Origin: Nocardia yamanashiensis NBRC 100130
GTDB lineage: Bacteria > Actinomycetota > Actinomycetes > Mycobacteriales > Mycobacteriaceae
NCBI RefSeq assembly: GCF_001613325.1
Contig: NZ_BDCD01000053.1
Coordinates: 1-41,381, forward strand
DNA: 41,381 nucleotides
Direction of reading: 5' to 3'
A model generated the notes under the pieces. That model saw nothing but the letters and a program-made list of their open reading frames with translations, did not search any database and had not been told where the DNA came from. Numbering within the stretch: position 1 is the first letter of the stretch; the number at the start of each line of letters is the position of its first letter. Below are positions 1 through 6,584 of the stretch, in pieces. A program made the translations under genes and the position numbers.

Positions 1-336
1 GCGCGCCGCGGTGCCGCCCGGATCCGCCGGTGCGGGGCGGCGGGTGGGCCCGCTGCCTACCTCCGGCCAGCCCGCGGAATTGCCGGGTTCTTCGTAATGC
101 CCGTTGGCGCCGGGGTTCTCGTCGGGTTCGGAACGGCGACGACGCCGGGTCTTGCGTTCGCTGTCCACGCGTTCGACGAGATCCTGTACTGAGATGGGCG
201 CGGAACCGCCTGCGGCATTGTCGTTGTGCCGGGAGCGTCGGCCGGTGTGATTCTGGGCAGCGTCTTCCGCGACGGAGCGCTCCCAGGGGGCGCGACCTCC
301 GGGCCGAGGCGTGCGCCCGTACCGATCGTCACCCAC
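1..336 (-). CDS. LCP (LytR-CpsA-Psr) family protein, N-terminal part, truncated by the window edge
   Basis: The reading frame is open from a GTG at 336-334 to base 1 (112 residues, no stop), so only the cytoplasmic N-terminus is here. It begins MGDDRYGRTPRPGG and is hydrophilic, rich in Arg, Asp and Gly, with a segment reading ISVQDLVERVDSERKTRRRR. Long disordered N-termini of this kind precede the single membrane helix in mycobacterial and nocardial LCP proteins, which attach arabinogalactan or other polymers to peptidoglycan. The catalytic domain is outside the window. The context supports the call: dusB and a DesA1-type desaturase follow in the order of M. tuberculosis Rv0822c-Rv0824c. A TTG three bases upstream is an alternative start. 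A GAGG-like tract lies about 8 bases before the GTG. The family call rests on the N-terminal motif and synteny only. Confidence 0.6.
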   Translation of the reverse strand, partial: MGDDRYGRTPRPGGRAPWERSVAEDAAQNHTGRRSRHNDNAAGGSAPISVQDLVERVDSERKTRRRRRSEPDENPGANGHYEEPGNSAGWPEVGSGPTRRPAPADPGGTAAR

Positions 337-534
337 CAACGAACCTCACTTTGCTATTCGATGCCGACCGCCATGATAACGATTTCGCCACGGTGAACCA
401 CTTGAACCGAATTTAGTCCCGGCTAACTCACGAACACCGCTGGTCCGCCGCGTGCGCTTCGGTGCGGTGGATCGACGCCTGGCGGAAAGTCTGCCAGTGC
501 GACGGCGATACGGCCGGGAGCGGATGGTGACTTT

Positions 535-1683
535 TCAGCCTCCGCTGTGCATCACATCGGCAGCGCAGGGGACGGTCGGATCGTCCGGGTCGTCGAGCCA
601 GCCCTCGGGCAGGGTGACCTTGCCGGGCGAGCCCTGCCGGCCGCGCGGGCCCTCGGCGTCCTTGGGGAACGGGGCCGTGGGATCGAGCTGCCCGATCAGG
701 TCCTCGAGTTCGGCGAGGCTGCCGACGGTGGCGAAGCGGCGGCGCAGTTCCGAGCCGACCGGGAAGCCCATCAGATACCAGGCCATGTGCTTGCGGATGT
801 CCCGCATGGCCTTGTCCTCGCCGTCGTGCTCGACGAGCAGCTGGGTGTGCCGGAACAGGATCTCGCCGACCCGGCCCAGATTCGGCCCGGCCGGGATCGG
901 CTCACCGCGCAGCGCGGCCTCCAGCTCGCCGAAAAGCCAAGGGCGGCCCAGGCATCCGCGCCCGACCACGACGCCGTCGCAGCCGGTCTCGGCCATCATG
1001 CGGACCGCGTCGTCGGCGCTGAAGATATCGCCGTTGCCCAGCACCGGAATCGAGGTGACGGCTTCCTTGAGCCGCGCGATGGCGGTCCAGTCGGCCTCGC
1101 CGGAGTACCGCTGCGCGGCCGTGCGGGCGTGCAGCGCAACGGCTTTCGCGCCCTCGGCCTCGGCGATGCGGCCGGTGTCGAGATAGGTCAGGTGCTCGTC
1201 GTCGATGCCGATCCGGAACTTCACGGTGATCGGCACGCCGGCCGGTTCGGCCGCGGAAACCATGGCGCGCATGATGTCCCGGAACAGCTGCCGCTTGTAG
1301 GGCAGTGCCGCGCCGCCGCCGAGGCGGGTCACCTTGGGCACCGGGCAGCCGAGATTGAGATCGATGTGGTCGGCCATGCCCTCGCCGACGATGATGCGCA
1401 CGGCCTCGCCGAGCGTCTTGGGATCCACCCCGTACAGCTGCATGGAGCGCGGGCTCTCGTCCGGCCCGAACGCCATCATGTGCAGCGTCTTCTCGTTGCG
1501 CTCGACAATGGCGCGCGCGGTGATCATCTCGCACACGTAGATCGAGGTGGCGCTGCCGAACTCCCGGCACAGCGTCCGGAAGGCGACATTGGTGATGCCC
1601 GCCATGGGAGCCAGCACGACCGGCGGATCGACCGGATAGGGGCCGATCCGCAGTGCGGTTCGCGAGGTCTCGAGCGTCGTCAC
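535..1683 (-). CDS. dusB: tRNA-dihydrouridine synthase B
   Basis: FMN- and NADPH-dependent enzyme that reduces uridine to dihydrouridine in the D-loop of tRNA. The protein (382 aa from GTG at 1683) shows the Dus TIM-barrel signature: LAPMAGITN near residue 24, the active-site loop LNLGCPVPKV with catalytic Cys113, then ITVKFRIG, LHARTAAQRYSG, VLGNGDIF and VVVGRGCLGRPW. The frame stays open upstream to an ATG at 1743, but the extra 20 residues are low quality, whereas MTTLETSRTALRIGPYPVDPP matches where the family starts. A hairpin at 1771-1807 separates it from desA1 upstream, so it probably has its own promoter. Its neighbours match M. tuberculosis Rv0822c and Rv0824c around Rv0823c, the mycobacterial Dus homologue. 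The C-terminal 25 residues are proline-rich and less conserved. Confidence 0.93.
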   Translation of the reverse strand: MTTLETSRTALRIGPYPVDPPVVLAPMAGITNVAFRTLCREFGSATSIYVCEMITARAIVERNEKTLHMMAFGPDESPRSMQLYGVDPKTLGEAVRIIVGEGMADHIDLNLGCPVPKVTRLGGGAALPYKRQLFRDIMRAMVSAAEPAGVPITVKFRIGIDDEHLTYLDTGRIAEAEGAKAVALHARTAAQRYSGEADWTAIARLKEAVTSIPVLGNGDIFSADDAVRMMAETGCDGVVVGRGCLGRPWLFGELEAALRGEPIPAGPNLGRVGEILFRHTQLLVEHDGEDKAMRDIRKHMAWYLMGFPVGSELRRRFATVGSLAELEDLIGQLDPTAPFPKDAEGPRGRQGSPGKVTLPEGWLDDPDDPTVPCAADVMHSGG

Positions 1684-1770
1684 GCCGACCAGTGTCTCAT
1701 CCGCGCCCCTGTGGCCGGTCCCACATGTCCCGCCCGATGGCATCGATCACATTCGCCGGGTGGAAAAGCG

Positions 1771-1807
1771 ACGGCCCCGCCCGACCGTGGCGGTCGGGCG
1801 GGGCCGT
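1771..1807 (-). terminator. Terminator hairpin downstream of desA1
   Basis: A perfect 16-bp stem (1771-1786 with 1792-1807) encloses a 5-nt loop. Read on the minus strand it is followed by CGCTTTTCC. It lies 16 bp past the desA1 stop codon and upstream of dusB. Confidence 0.85.
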
Positions 1808-1823
1808 GGCAGGCGGTCGCGGA

Positions 1824-2810
1824 TCAGCTCGCGTTGGACGCGAGTTCCTTCTCGCGCTTGGCGGCCTCGCGGGCCAGCATGCGGTCGCGCTGTTCCTCGA
1901 ACTTCACGACGTCCTTGCCGAGCTTCTCGAGGAAATTGCCGAGGCGGTCGCGGGTCTGCTCGCCGCGCGCGCTGAAGTCGTCGCGCTCGAAGATGCGCCA
2001 CTTCTTCAGCACCGGGTTCACCACTTCCTCGAGGTGCTGGCGCAGGTCGTAGATGCCGTGCTTGGCCATCAGCACGCCGTTGCGGCGGAAGTTGGGCATA
2101 CCGGCGCCCGGCATCTGGAAGTTCTCCAGGATGAGGGTGATGGCTTCGAGGGTCTGGTCGGGGCTCAGGTCGAGGGCCGCGCCGCACATGTTCCGGTAGA
2201 AGATCATGTGCAGGTTCTCGTCCGCGGCGATGCGCTGCAGCATGCGGTCGGCGATGGGATCGTCGCAGACCTTGCCGGTATTGCGGTGCGAGACGCGGGT
2301 GGCGAGTTCCTGGAAGGTCACGTACGCCACCGAGAACAGGAAGCCCGCGCTGCCCGGGAGCTTCTCCAGTTCCTCTGTGGGCGAGGCGAATCCATTGGTC
2401 ATGTGGATCATGCGGGCCTGCTCCAGGGCGACCGGGTCGACGCCGCGGGTGACCACCAGGTAGTCGCGCATGACGATGCCGTGCCGGTTCTCCTCGGCGG
2501 TCCAGCGGCCCACCCAGGTGCCCCAGGCGCCGTCCTGGGAGAAGTTCTCGGCGATCTCACGGTGGTAGGAGGGGAGGTTGTCCTCGGTGAGCAGGTTGGT
2601 GATCATCGCCGCCTTGGCGAGCTCGCTCAGCTTGGACTGTTCCGGATCCCAGTCGATGCCGCCCATGGCGGCGAAGTTCCGGCCCTCTTCCCACGGGACG
2701 TAGTCGTGCGGGTGCCATTCCTTGGCCAGGGAGAGGTGGCGGTTGACGTTCTCCGCGGCAACCGGCTCCAACTCCGTCAGCAGCTCGAGTTGAGTCAGAT
2801 CCTTTGCCAT
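1824..2810 (-). CDS. desA1: Acyl-[acyl-carrier-protein] desaturase, DesA1 type
   Basis: Soluble di-iron desaturase introducing a double bond into an ACP-bound long acyl chain; the mycobacterial DesA1 is needed for mycolic acid synthesis. The 328-aa protein has the two carboxylate/histidine helices that bind the di-iron centre: EENRH at residues 106-110 and DENLH at 197-201, with a further Glu in LTEDNLPSYH near residue 76. Length matches M. tuberculosis DesA1 (338 aa), and long stretches such as TWVGRWTAEENRHG and DENLHMIFYR are close to it from memory. The ATG at 2810 is chosen because GAAGGG sits 7 bases before it; an in-frame ATG at 2825 has no such site. The C-terminus is a charged helix. 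It is monocistronic, with a terminator at 1771-1807 and a palindromic operator candidate at 2878-2897. The exact substrate and double-bond position cannot be read from the sequence. Confidence 0.9.
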   Translation of the reverse strand: MAKDLTQLELLTELEPVAAENVNRHLSLAKEWHPHDYVPWEEGRNFAAMGGIDWDPEQSKLSELAKAAMITNLLTEDNLPSYHREIAENFSQDGAWGTWVGRWTAEENRHGIVMRDYLVVTRGVDPVALEQARMIHMTNGFASPTEELEKLPGSAGFLFSVAYVTFQELATRVSHRNTGKVCDDPIADRMLQRIAADENLHMIFYRNMCGAALDLSPDQTLEAITLILENFQMPGAGMPNFRRNGVLMAKHGIYDLRQHLEEVVNPVLKKWRIFERDDFSARGEQTRDRLGNFLEKLGKDVVKFEEQRDRMLAREAAKREKELASNAS

Positions 2811-2877
2811 AAACATGCCCTTCATGTTGTGCGTATTTGCAGTTGGTTCCCTCGCCGGCCGCAGTGCCGCGGCCCAT

Positions 2878-2897
2878 ACCTTACGTGACCGTAGGGT
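2878..2897. promoter_or_regulatory. Palindromic operator candidate upstream of desA1
   Basis: ACCTTACG-TGAC-CGTAGGGT has 7 of 8 arm positions complementary. It is centred about 77 bp before the desA1 start. A second short inverted repeat, TGTGA-AAC-TCACA, lies at 2900-2912. In mycobacteria desA1 is repressed by the TetR-type regulator MadR; whether this is the equivalent site is inference. Confidence 0.5.
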
Positions 2898-2937
2898 GAT
2901 GTGAAACTCACACGATTGCCATTGCGCAGGAGGTGAC

Positions 2938-2955
2938 CGTTGTCATACGACAACG
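2938..2955. repeat. Short inverted repeat
   Basis: CGTTGTC-ATAC-GACAACG, 7-bp perfect arms. It adjoins the hairpin at 2954-2985, between the DUF937 gene and the desA1 promoter. It may be part of the terminator or an operator. Confidence 0.4.
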
Positions 2956-2985
2956 GCCCACAGCGACGTCTATCGCCATGGGCCG
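2954..2985 (-). terminator. Probable terminator of the DUF937 gene
   Basis: A 7-bp outer stem (CGGCCCA with TGGGCCG) and an inner GCGA/TCGC stem lie 36 bp past the DUF937 stop codon on the minus strand. There is no uridine tract, as is common in this phylum. Confidence 0.5.
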
Positions 2986-3021
2986 CAGTTCGTTAGCCGC
3001 ACACCGGGACTCGGTGCAATG

Positions 3022-3633
3022 TCACTTCTTGCCGCCGAGCAATCCGCCCAGCACGTTCCCGAGCACACTGCCCGCGTTCTGACCGACCGCCTTGCCGAGG
3101 ATGTCGCCCAGACCGCCGCTGCCGCCCTGGCCGCCGCCGGTGGCGCCCCCCAGCAGGCTACCCAAGATGTCGCCGATGCCGCCGCCGCCCGCCTGGGCCC
3201 CGGTCGCCGCGCCGCCGCCGGCGCCCGCGCCGCCGAGCATCTTCTTGCCCACGTAGGCGAGCACGATCGGCGCCAGCATGGGGAGCAGCTTGGACATCAG
3301 GTCCTGGGTGATGGCGCTGCCGCCGACATTGCCCAGGGCGCTCATCACGGTGTTCTTCTCGGCGCCGAAGGTCTGCTCCACCACCTGGTTGCCGGCCGCG
3401 GTGTCGACCTGGTCGATATTGACGCCGCCTTCGAGCAGATCCTCTGGCTGCTTTGCGATTTCGCCTTCCAGATGCGCTGCCGCATCGGGGTTGCCGGCCT
3501 GTGCCTGGAAGCCGCCGAGCAGGACGGGGATGGCCGCACTGATCGCGGTGTTCGCGGTCGCCTGATCGACCCCGAGCTTGTCGGCGATCTGTGCGACGGG
3601 TACTTGGGAAAGCAGGTCATCGAAGGAAGTCAT
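3022..3633 (-). CDS. DUF937 (YidB-like) domain protein
   Basis: 203-aa protein of unknown function. Residues 1-110 form a helical domain (MTSFDDLLSQVPVAQIADKLG, then a segment ending in AIPVLLGGFQ), typical of DUF937 proteins. A middle hydrophobic stretch (LLPMLAPIVLAYVGKKMLGG, about residues 116-135) could insert in or lie on a membrane. The rest is a glycine-rich tail containing three GDILG-type motifs (GIGDILGSLLGG, GLGDILGKAVG and a terminal GNVLGGLLGGKK), suggesting an internal repeat. There is no signal peptide. GGCGGAG lies 4 bases before the ATG. It stands alone between tRNA-Lys and desA1; the neighbours do not suggest a role. Confidence 0.8.
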   Translation of the reverse strand: MTSFDDLLSQVPVAQIADKLGVDQATANTAISAAIPVLLGGFQAQAGNPDAAAHLEGEIAKQPEDLLEGGVNIDQVDTAAGNQVVEQTFGAEKNTVMSALGNVGGSAITQDLMSKLLPMLAPIVLAYVGKKMLGGAGAGGGAATGAQAGGGGIGDILGSLLGGATGGGQGGSGGLGDILGKAVGQNAGSVLGNVLGGLLGGKK

Positions 3634-3725
3634 GAACTCCGCCTGTGGTGATGGGGACCCGGATAAGCCCTAACAGGCTCACGGTAGGCGAAAACCGGAC
3701 AGATTGCTACAGATTCGCGGATGTG

Positions 3726-3760
3726 GCGCGGGGCCCGGATGTAGCATCCGGGCCCCGCGC
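3726..3760 (-). terminator. Hairpin terminator of tRNA-Lys
   Basis: A perfect 16-bp GC-rich stem (3726-3741 with 3745-3760) with a 3-nt loop starts 8 bp past the 3' end of the tRNA on the minus strand. No T tract follows. Confidence 0.75.
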
Positions 3761-3767
3761 GACCGAG

Positions 3768-3840
3768 TGCCCCCACCAGGGCTCGAACCTGGGACCTGCG
3801 GATTAAAAGTCCGTAGCTCTACCAACTGAGCTATAGGGGC
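3768..3840 (-). tRNA. tRNA-Lys (anticodon TTT)
   Basis: The 73-nt cloverleaf starts GCCCCTATAGCTCAG. The acceptor stem GCCCCTA pairs with TGGGGGC with one G-U. The anticodon loop ACTTTTAAT carries TTT and the T-arm reads GGTTCGAGCC. Discriminator A; CCA is not encoded. Confidence 0.96.
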
Positions 3841-4958
3841 GCGGGATGTGAGTGTAGTGCGCCGTGTGCACAAGTGTTAAACGAGTATCCGATTGTGCTC
3901 GGGCCATTGATGTTTGCGCAGGTCATGGCGGTTGACGCGGAGGGAGCGACGGCGCGCCACGGGGGCCGGCCGGGTATCGCGGCGGCGCGGTGCGTGGTGC
4001 GGGCGGGCCGGCGGGTGCCGGAGCGCGCGATGACACGGTGTGCCGAACCGATGACGGCACGTGCCGAACCGGTCGGAATCTGTCGGTGACGGTAACCGCC
4101 GGAGGCACGATGAGAGGTTGTGAAGGTTCGGACCGGTCGGTGGGGGGACACGCCAAGCGGGCTGGGGGGTCTGATTGCAATGACGGGACGCGCCCGCGCG
4201 GCCCGGCAGGGCGCCGCGACGGCGTGTCGCGGAGCCGAGGTGAGCGCGCGCATGCCTGGGGGCGGACGGCGCTCGGCAATCGTGTTGCCACTCAGTTTGT
4301 TTCGTGGCGGCCACGTGTGAATATCATCCAATGGTGATGTGTGGCAAGCTTTTTGGTGTCGGGGGAGGGGATCGTACGGGCCCGTCGCCGCGGGGGCGGT
4401 GCAGGTCCGGGCGCGATGCCGGTGCGGTGCGCCCGGAATCGGGTCTGCGGGGCCGGGGGCCGAACATCACTGGGATATGGGCGAATTCAGCTATTCGGAC
4501 CAATCGCCCATTCGGTAGCTGTGAAATTGCGGTGCACGATAGGGGGCGGTCTGGCTAACTGACTTTCCGGTACACCTCACGCAGGGTGCGCTTTCCGGGT
4601 AACTTGACCGACTGGTGAATTCCCGAAGAACCGGGATTGCCCCGGCGGCACGGGATTCGGCTTATCGTTGATGTGCCCGAACGTGTCGCGACCGGTCGTG
4701 CCGATCGCGGCTCCATAACAGATGAAGCTGCGGGAGGACGACCGACACGACGTGAACGCCCGGGTGCGCACCCCCTGCGGTGCACCCGGGCGGGAAAAAC
4801 TATACCAGTTGGTGTGTTTCAAGTTTTTCGCGCTTTTTCGTACCAAAAGTTTGGTAATTCGGGCAAAGCCCGTTCAAAAGTATTTGAAAGACACGTAACT
4901 TTGCGTCGCAACTTTGAAAAGGTTTGCGGCGGTAGCTAGCTTCGGAGGCGTTTCGAGC
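3841..4958. other. Gene-poor interval of about 1.1 kb between tRNA-Lys and the TetR gene
   Basis: No reading frame here shows a recognisable domain, a good ribosome site and plausible composition together. What can be seen: a direct repeat of GTGCCGAACCG (4041-4051 and 4061-4071); an 8-bp inverted repeat ATGGGCGA/TCGCCCAT (4477-4484, 4504-4511); a GC-rich hairpin CGCCCGGGTGC/GCACCCGGGCG (4757-4767, 4782-4792); and, from about 4795, an AT-richer stretch with four palindromes leading to the TetR gene. A 58-codon ORF at 4720-4896 overlaps those palindromes and is not called. The interval could hold a non-coding RNA or decayed DNA. Confidence 0.6.
4797..4888. promoter_or_regulatory. Cluster of four palindromes upstream of the receptor-type TetR gene
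   Basis: Four inverted repeats lie within 92 bp: AAAC..ACCA-GT-TGGT..GTTT (4797-4819, one base asymmetric), TACCAAA-AG-TTTGGTA (4841-4856, perfect), CGGGC-AAA-GCCCG (4860-4872, perfect) and TTCAAA-AGTA-TTTGAA (4873-4888, perfect). The first resembles the ACC..GGT..TGTTT operators bound by gamma-butyrolactone receptors. Together they lie 71-162 bp before the TetR start codon, so autoregulation is the natural inference. Confidence 0.55.
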
Positions 4959-5624
4959 ATGGCACGGCAGCAAGAGCGGGCCCGCCGGACACGCGCGGCG
5001 ATCATCAGGTCCGCCGCCGTTGAGTTCGGGAAGAGCGGCTATGCCGCTGCATCGCTCAACCGCATATTGGAAGGTTCCCGGGCGACCAAGGGCGCCATGT
5101 ACTTCCACTTCGACTCGAAGGAGGATCTGGCGCGGGCGGTCTTGGAAGCCGCAGTGGACCGCTACCGCGCCTCGACTGAAAGATGGCTCGCCCGAGGCGA
5201 TCTCGGGCCACTGGACACCTTGCACGGCATGATCGACGAGATCGCGCTGCGCTTGGAGAACGACATCATCATCCAGGCGGAGTTCCGGCTCATCATCGAA
5301 CCGGAGTTCTATCGCGACATCCAGGCCGGCGGCGGCCGCATCCTCGGGCGGTCCATCCGGCTGCTCGCGGTGCGCGCCATCGAGCACAAACAACTGCGCT
5401 CGGACGCCGATCCGGACCGGTTCACCCGCACCCTGGCGGCGGCCCTCGCGGGCCAGCGCTATATCTCCGATGTGCTGGGCGGCCCGGTGGATCTGCGTTC
5501 CCGTTTCGCCGAAGCGCTCGAGGTGGTCATCGACGCCACCGCGACGCCGGAGTGGATCGAGGAGTTCCGGCGCGTGGGCTGGAAGGTGTCCGCTCGGTTG
5601 GAAGATCTCAATTTGGGTCTCTGA
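4959..5624 (+). CDS. TetR-family regulator of the gamma-butyrolactone receptor (ScbR/ArpA) type
   Basis: 221-aa DNA-binding repressor. The N-terminal helix-turn-helix (residues 8-55) reads RARRTRAAIIRSAAVEFGKS then KGAMYFHFDSKEDLARAVLE; the TKGAMYFHF-SKEDLA block is characteristic of ScbR, ArpA and FarA receptors for gamma-butyrolactone signals. The start at 4959 is set by GGAGG 10 bases upstream; an in-frame ATG at 4914 gives an unlikely extension. The C-terminal ligand domain is not closely like the classical receptors: Trp occurs only near residue 70 and in the last 40 residues, so the pocket tryptophan of CprB-like proteins may be missing and the ligand may differ. No AfsA-type butenolide synthase is in the window. 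Four palindromes upstream suggest autoregulation. The targets are unknown. Confidence 0.85.
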   Translation: MARQQERARRTRAAIIRSAAVEFGKSGYAAASLNRILEGSRATKGAMYFHFDSKEDLARAVLEAAVDRYRASTERWLARGDLGPLDTLHGMIDEIALRLENDIIIQAEFRLIIEPEFYRDIQAGGGRILGRSIRLLAVRAIEHKQLRSDADPDRFTRTLAAALAGQRYISDVLGGPVDLRSRFAEALEVVIDATATPEWIEEFRRVGWKVSARLEDLNLGL

Positions 5625-5633
5625 CCAGTGGAT

Positions 5634-5663
5634 TTGGGATTACGGCGGATGCTGTCATAAGCT
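5634..5663 (+). promoter_or_regulatory. Promoter candidate of the tRNA-Glu-Asp-Phe operon
   Basis: TTGGGA (5634-5639), 18-bp spacer, TAAGCT (5658-5663), about 54 bp before tRNA-Glu. The hexamers fit the housekeeping consensus reasonably. Confidence 0.5.
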
Positions 5664-5716
5664 ATCTCCGCTCCCAACGGATGCCGTTGAGCAACGGTCC
5701 AGAGCAATCTGGCCGG

Positions 5717-5789
5717 GCCCCCTTCGTCTAGCGGCCTAGGACGCCGCCCTTTCAAGGCGGTAGCGCGGGTTCGAATCCCGTAGGGGGTA
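5717..5789 (+). tRNA. tRNA-Glu (anticodon TTC)
   Basis: 73 nt. Acceptor GCCCCCT pairs with AGGGGGT; the anticodon arm CCGCC-CTTTCAA-GGCGG carries TTC; T-arm GGTTCGAATCC. First gene of a Glu-Asp-Phe cluster ending in a strong terminator. CCA is not encoded. Confidence 0.96.
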
Positions 5790-5822
5790 CAACCATGGAG
5801 ACATGGTTGTCGGAGCAAGCAA

Positions 5823-5896
5823 GGCCCTGTGGCGCAGTTGGTTAGCGCGCCGCCCTGTCACGGCGGAGGTCGCGGGTTCGAGTCCCGTCAGGGTCG
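5823..5896 (+). tRNA. tRNA-Asp (anticodon GTC)
   Basis: 74 nt. Acceptor GGCCCTG pairs with CAGGGTC; anticodon loop CTGTCAC carries GTC; discriminator G. It lies 33 nt after tRNA-Glu. Confidence 0.96.
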
Positions 5897-5930
5897 CAAG
5901 ACTAGCGATGGCATTCAGTTGGGTGCCTCC

Positions 5931-6004
5931 GGCCAGGTAGCTCAGTTGGTACGAGCGTCCGCCTGAAAAGCGGAAGGTCGCCGGTTCAATCCCGGCTCTG
6001 GCCA
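5931..6004 (+). tRNA. tRNA-Phe (anticodon GAA)
   Basis: 74 nt. Acceptor GGCCAGG pairs with TCTGGCC; anticodon arm TCCGC-CTGAAAA-GCGGA carries GAA. Last gene of the cluster, 9 nt before the terminator. Confidence 0.96.
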
Positions 6005-6013
6005 CAACCTTCA

Positions 6014-6047
6014 GAAGGTCGCCCCCTCCGGGGGCGGCCTTCTTTTT
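6014..6047 (+). terminator. Rho-independent terminator of the tRNA cluster
   Basis: A 13-bp stem (6014-6026 with 6030-6042, one G-U) with a 3-nt loop is followed by TTTTT. One of the few terminators here with a true T tract. Confidence 0.93.
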
Positions 6048-6051
6048 GTTA

Positions 6052-6150
6052 TATGGGGGCAAGCCCCCATACCCCCAAGAGAGTAATGAGGGCGAGCCCT
6101 CACGCCGCCGGGAGGGTGAGCCCGCGCGCCGCTGGGGAGGGTGAGCCCGC
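6052..6150. repeat. Four tandem mini-hairpins of the GGG(C/T)RAGCCC type
   Basis: TATGGGGGC-AA-GCCCCCATA (6052-6071) and TGAGGGC-GA-GCCCTCA (6087-6102) are perfect hairpins. Two copies of the 16-mer GGGAGGGTGAGCCCGC follow (6110-6125, 6135-6150). All share a GGG(C/T)RAGCCC core. Related cores recur near 29977 and 35183. Function unknown. Confidence 0.6.
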
Positions 6151-6216
6151 ACCTTGGGGGTAGTCCCACGCCGTCTGGGCGGGTAGTGCCCGCCTCGTGC
6201 TGGGCCCGAGGCTGCC

Positions 6217-6246
6217 GCCCGCCCCGCACGTCAGTGCGGGGCGGGC
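6217..6246. terminator. Second hairpin after the tRNA cluster
   Basis: A perfect 13-bp stem GCCCGCCCCGCAC / GTGCGGGGCGGGC with loop GTCA, followed by TTGTCT. A back-up terminator or a structured spacer 53 bp before the 57-aa ORF. Confidence 0.5.
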
Positions 6247-6298
6247 TTGTCTGCGTGTTCGGGTGTGGCGGAGCTGATCTTGGTGCCATGCTGGAGGC

Positions 6299-6472
6299 AT
6301 GGCTGACTCGGATAATGCTTGGTACTACGACTTGTCCACTCATCAGGCCGTGCAGGGGAAGCAGGGGTGGGTGGGGGACCGGATGGGGCCCTATCCTGAC
6401 AAGGCAACGGCGGAAAGGGCTTTGGAGATCGCGAAGGCGCGGAACAAGGCGGCCGACGCGGAAGAAGACTGA
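6299..6472 (+). CDS. Conserved 57-aa protein, SPOR-like small actinobacterial protein
   Basis: MADSDNAWYYDLSTHQAVQG..DRMGPYPDKATAERALEIAKARNKAADAEED. The layout W-Y-x-D-L, a V-x-x-G-K segment, then DRMGPYPD-A-RALEIA-RN is that of a short actinobacterial family often annotated as SPOR-domain or hypothetical. The fold is probably one small alpha/beta domain with an acidic tail. The start is not well defined: GGAGG lies only one base before the ATG, and an in-frame stop at 6275-6277 rules out upstream starts. Codon use and family resemblance support it as real. It lies 112 bp before the mannosyltransferase on the same strand. Function unknown. Confidence 0.75.
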   Translation: MADSDNAWYYDLSTHQAVQGKQGWVGDRMGPYPDKATAERALEIAKARNKAADAEED

Positions 6473-6584
6473 TGACGCGGTGATGCCGCGGCGCCCCCCG
6501 ATGATGCGGTCATGTGGTGCTCAGACCTATCAAGTACCGTTTCTTGAGCTGAAACGGGCAAGAAACGAGCGGGAGGGCTTTGCC

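Noticed and set aside
57..332. A 91-codon minus-strand ORF at the left edge
   Set aside because: A different minus-strand frame (GTG at 336) is open to the edge and reads as an LCP-type N-terminus. This one is a shadow.
4720..4896. A 58-codon ORF upstream of the TetR gene
   Set aside because: It overlaps the palindrome cluster, lacks a ribosome site and has mixed composition changing from Arg-rich to Phe/Lys-rich at the AT-rich operator region.
5717..6004. tRNA cluster as an integration site of a genomic island
   Set aside because: No integrase, no duplicated tRNA 3' end and no change of gene content typical of an island were found on either side.
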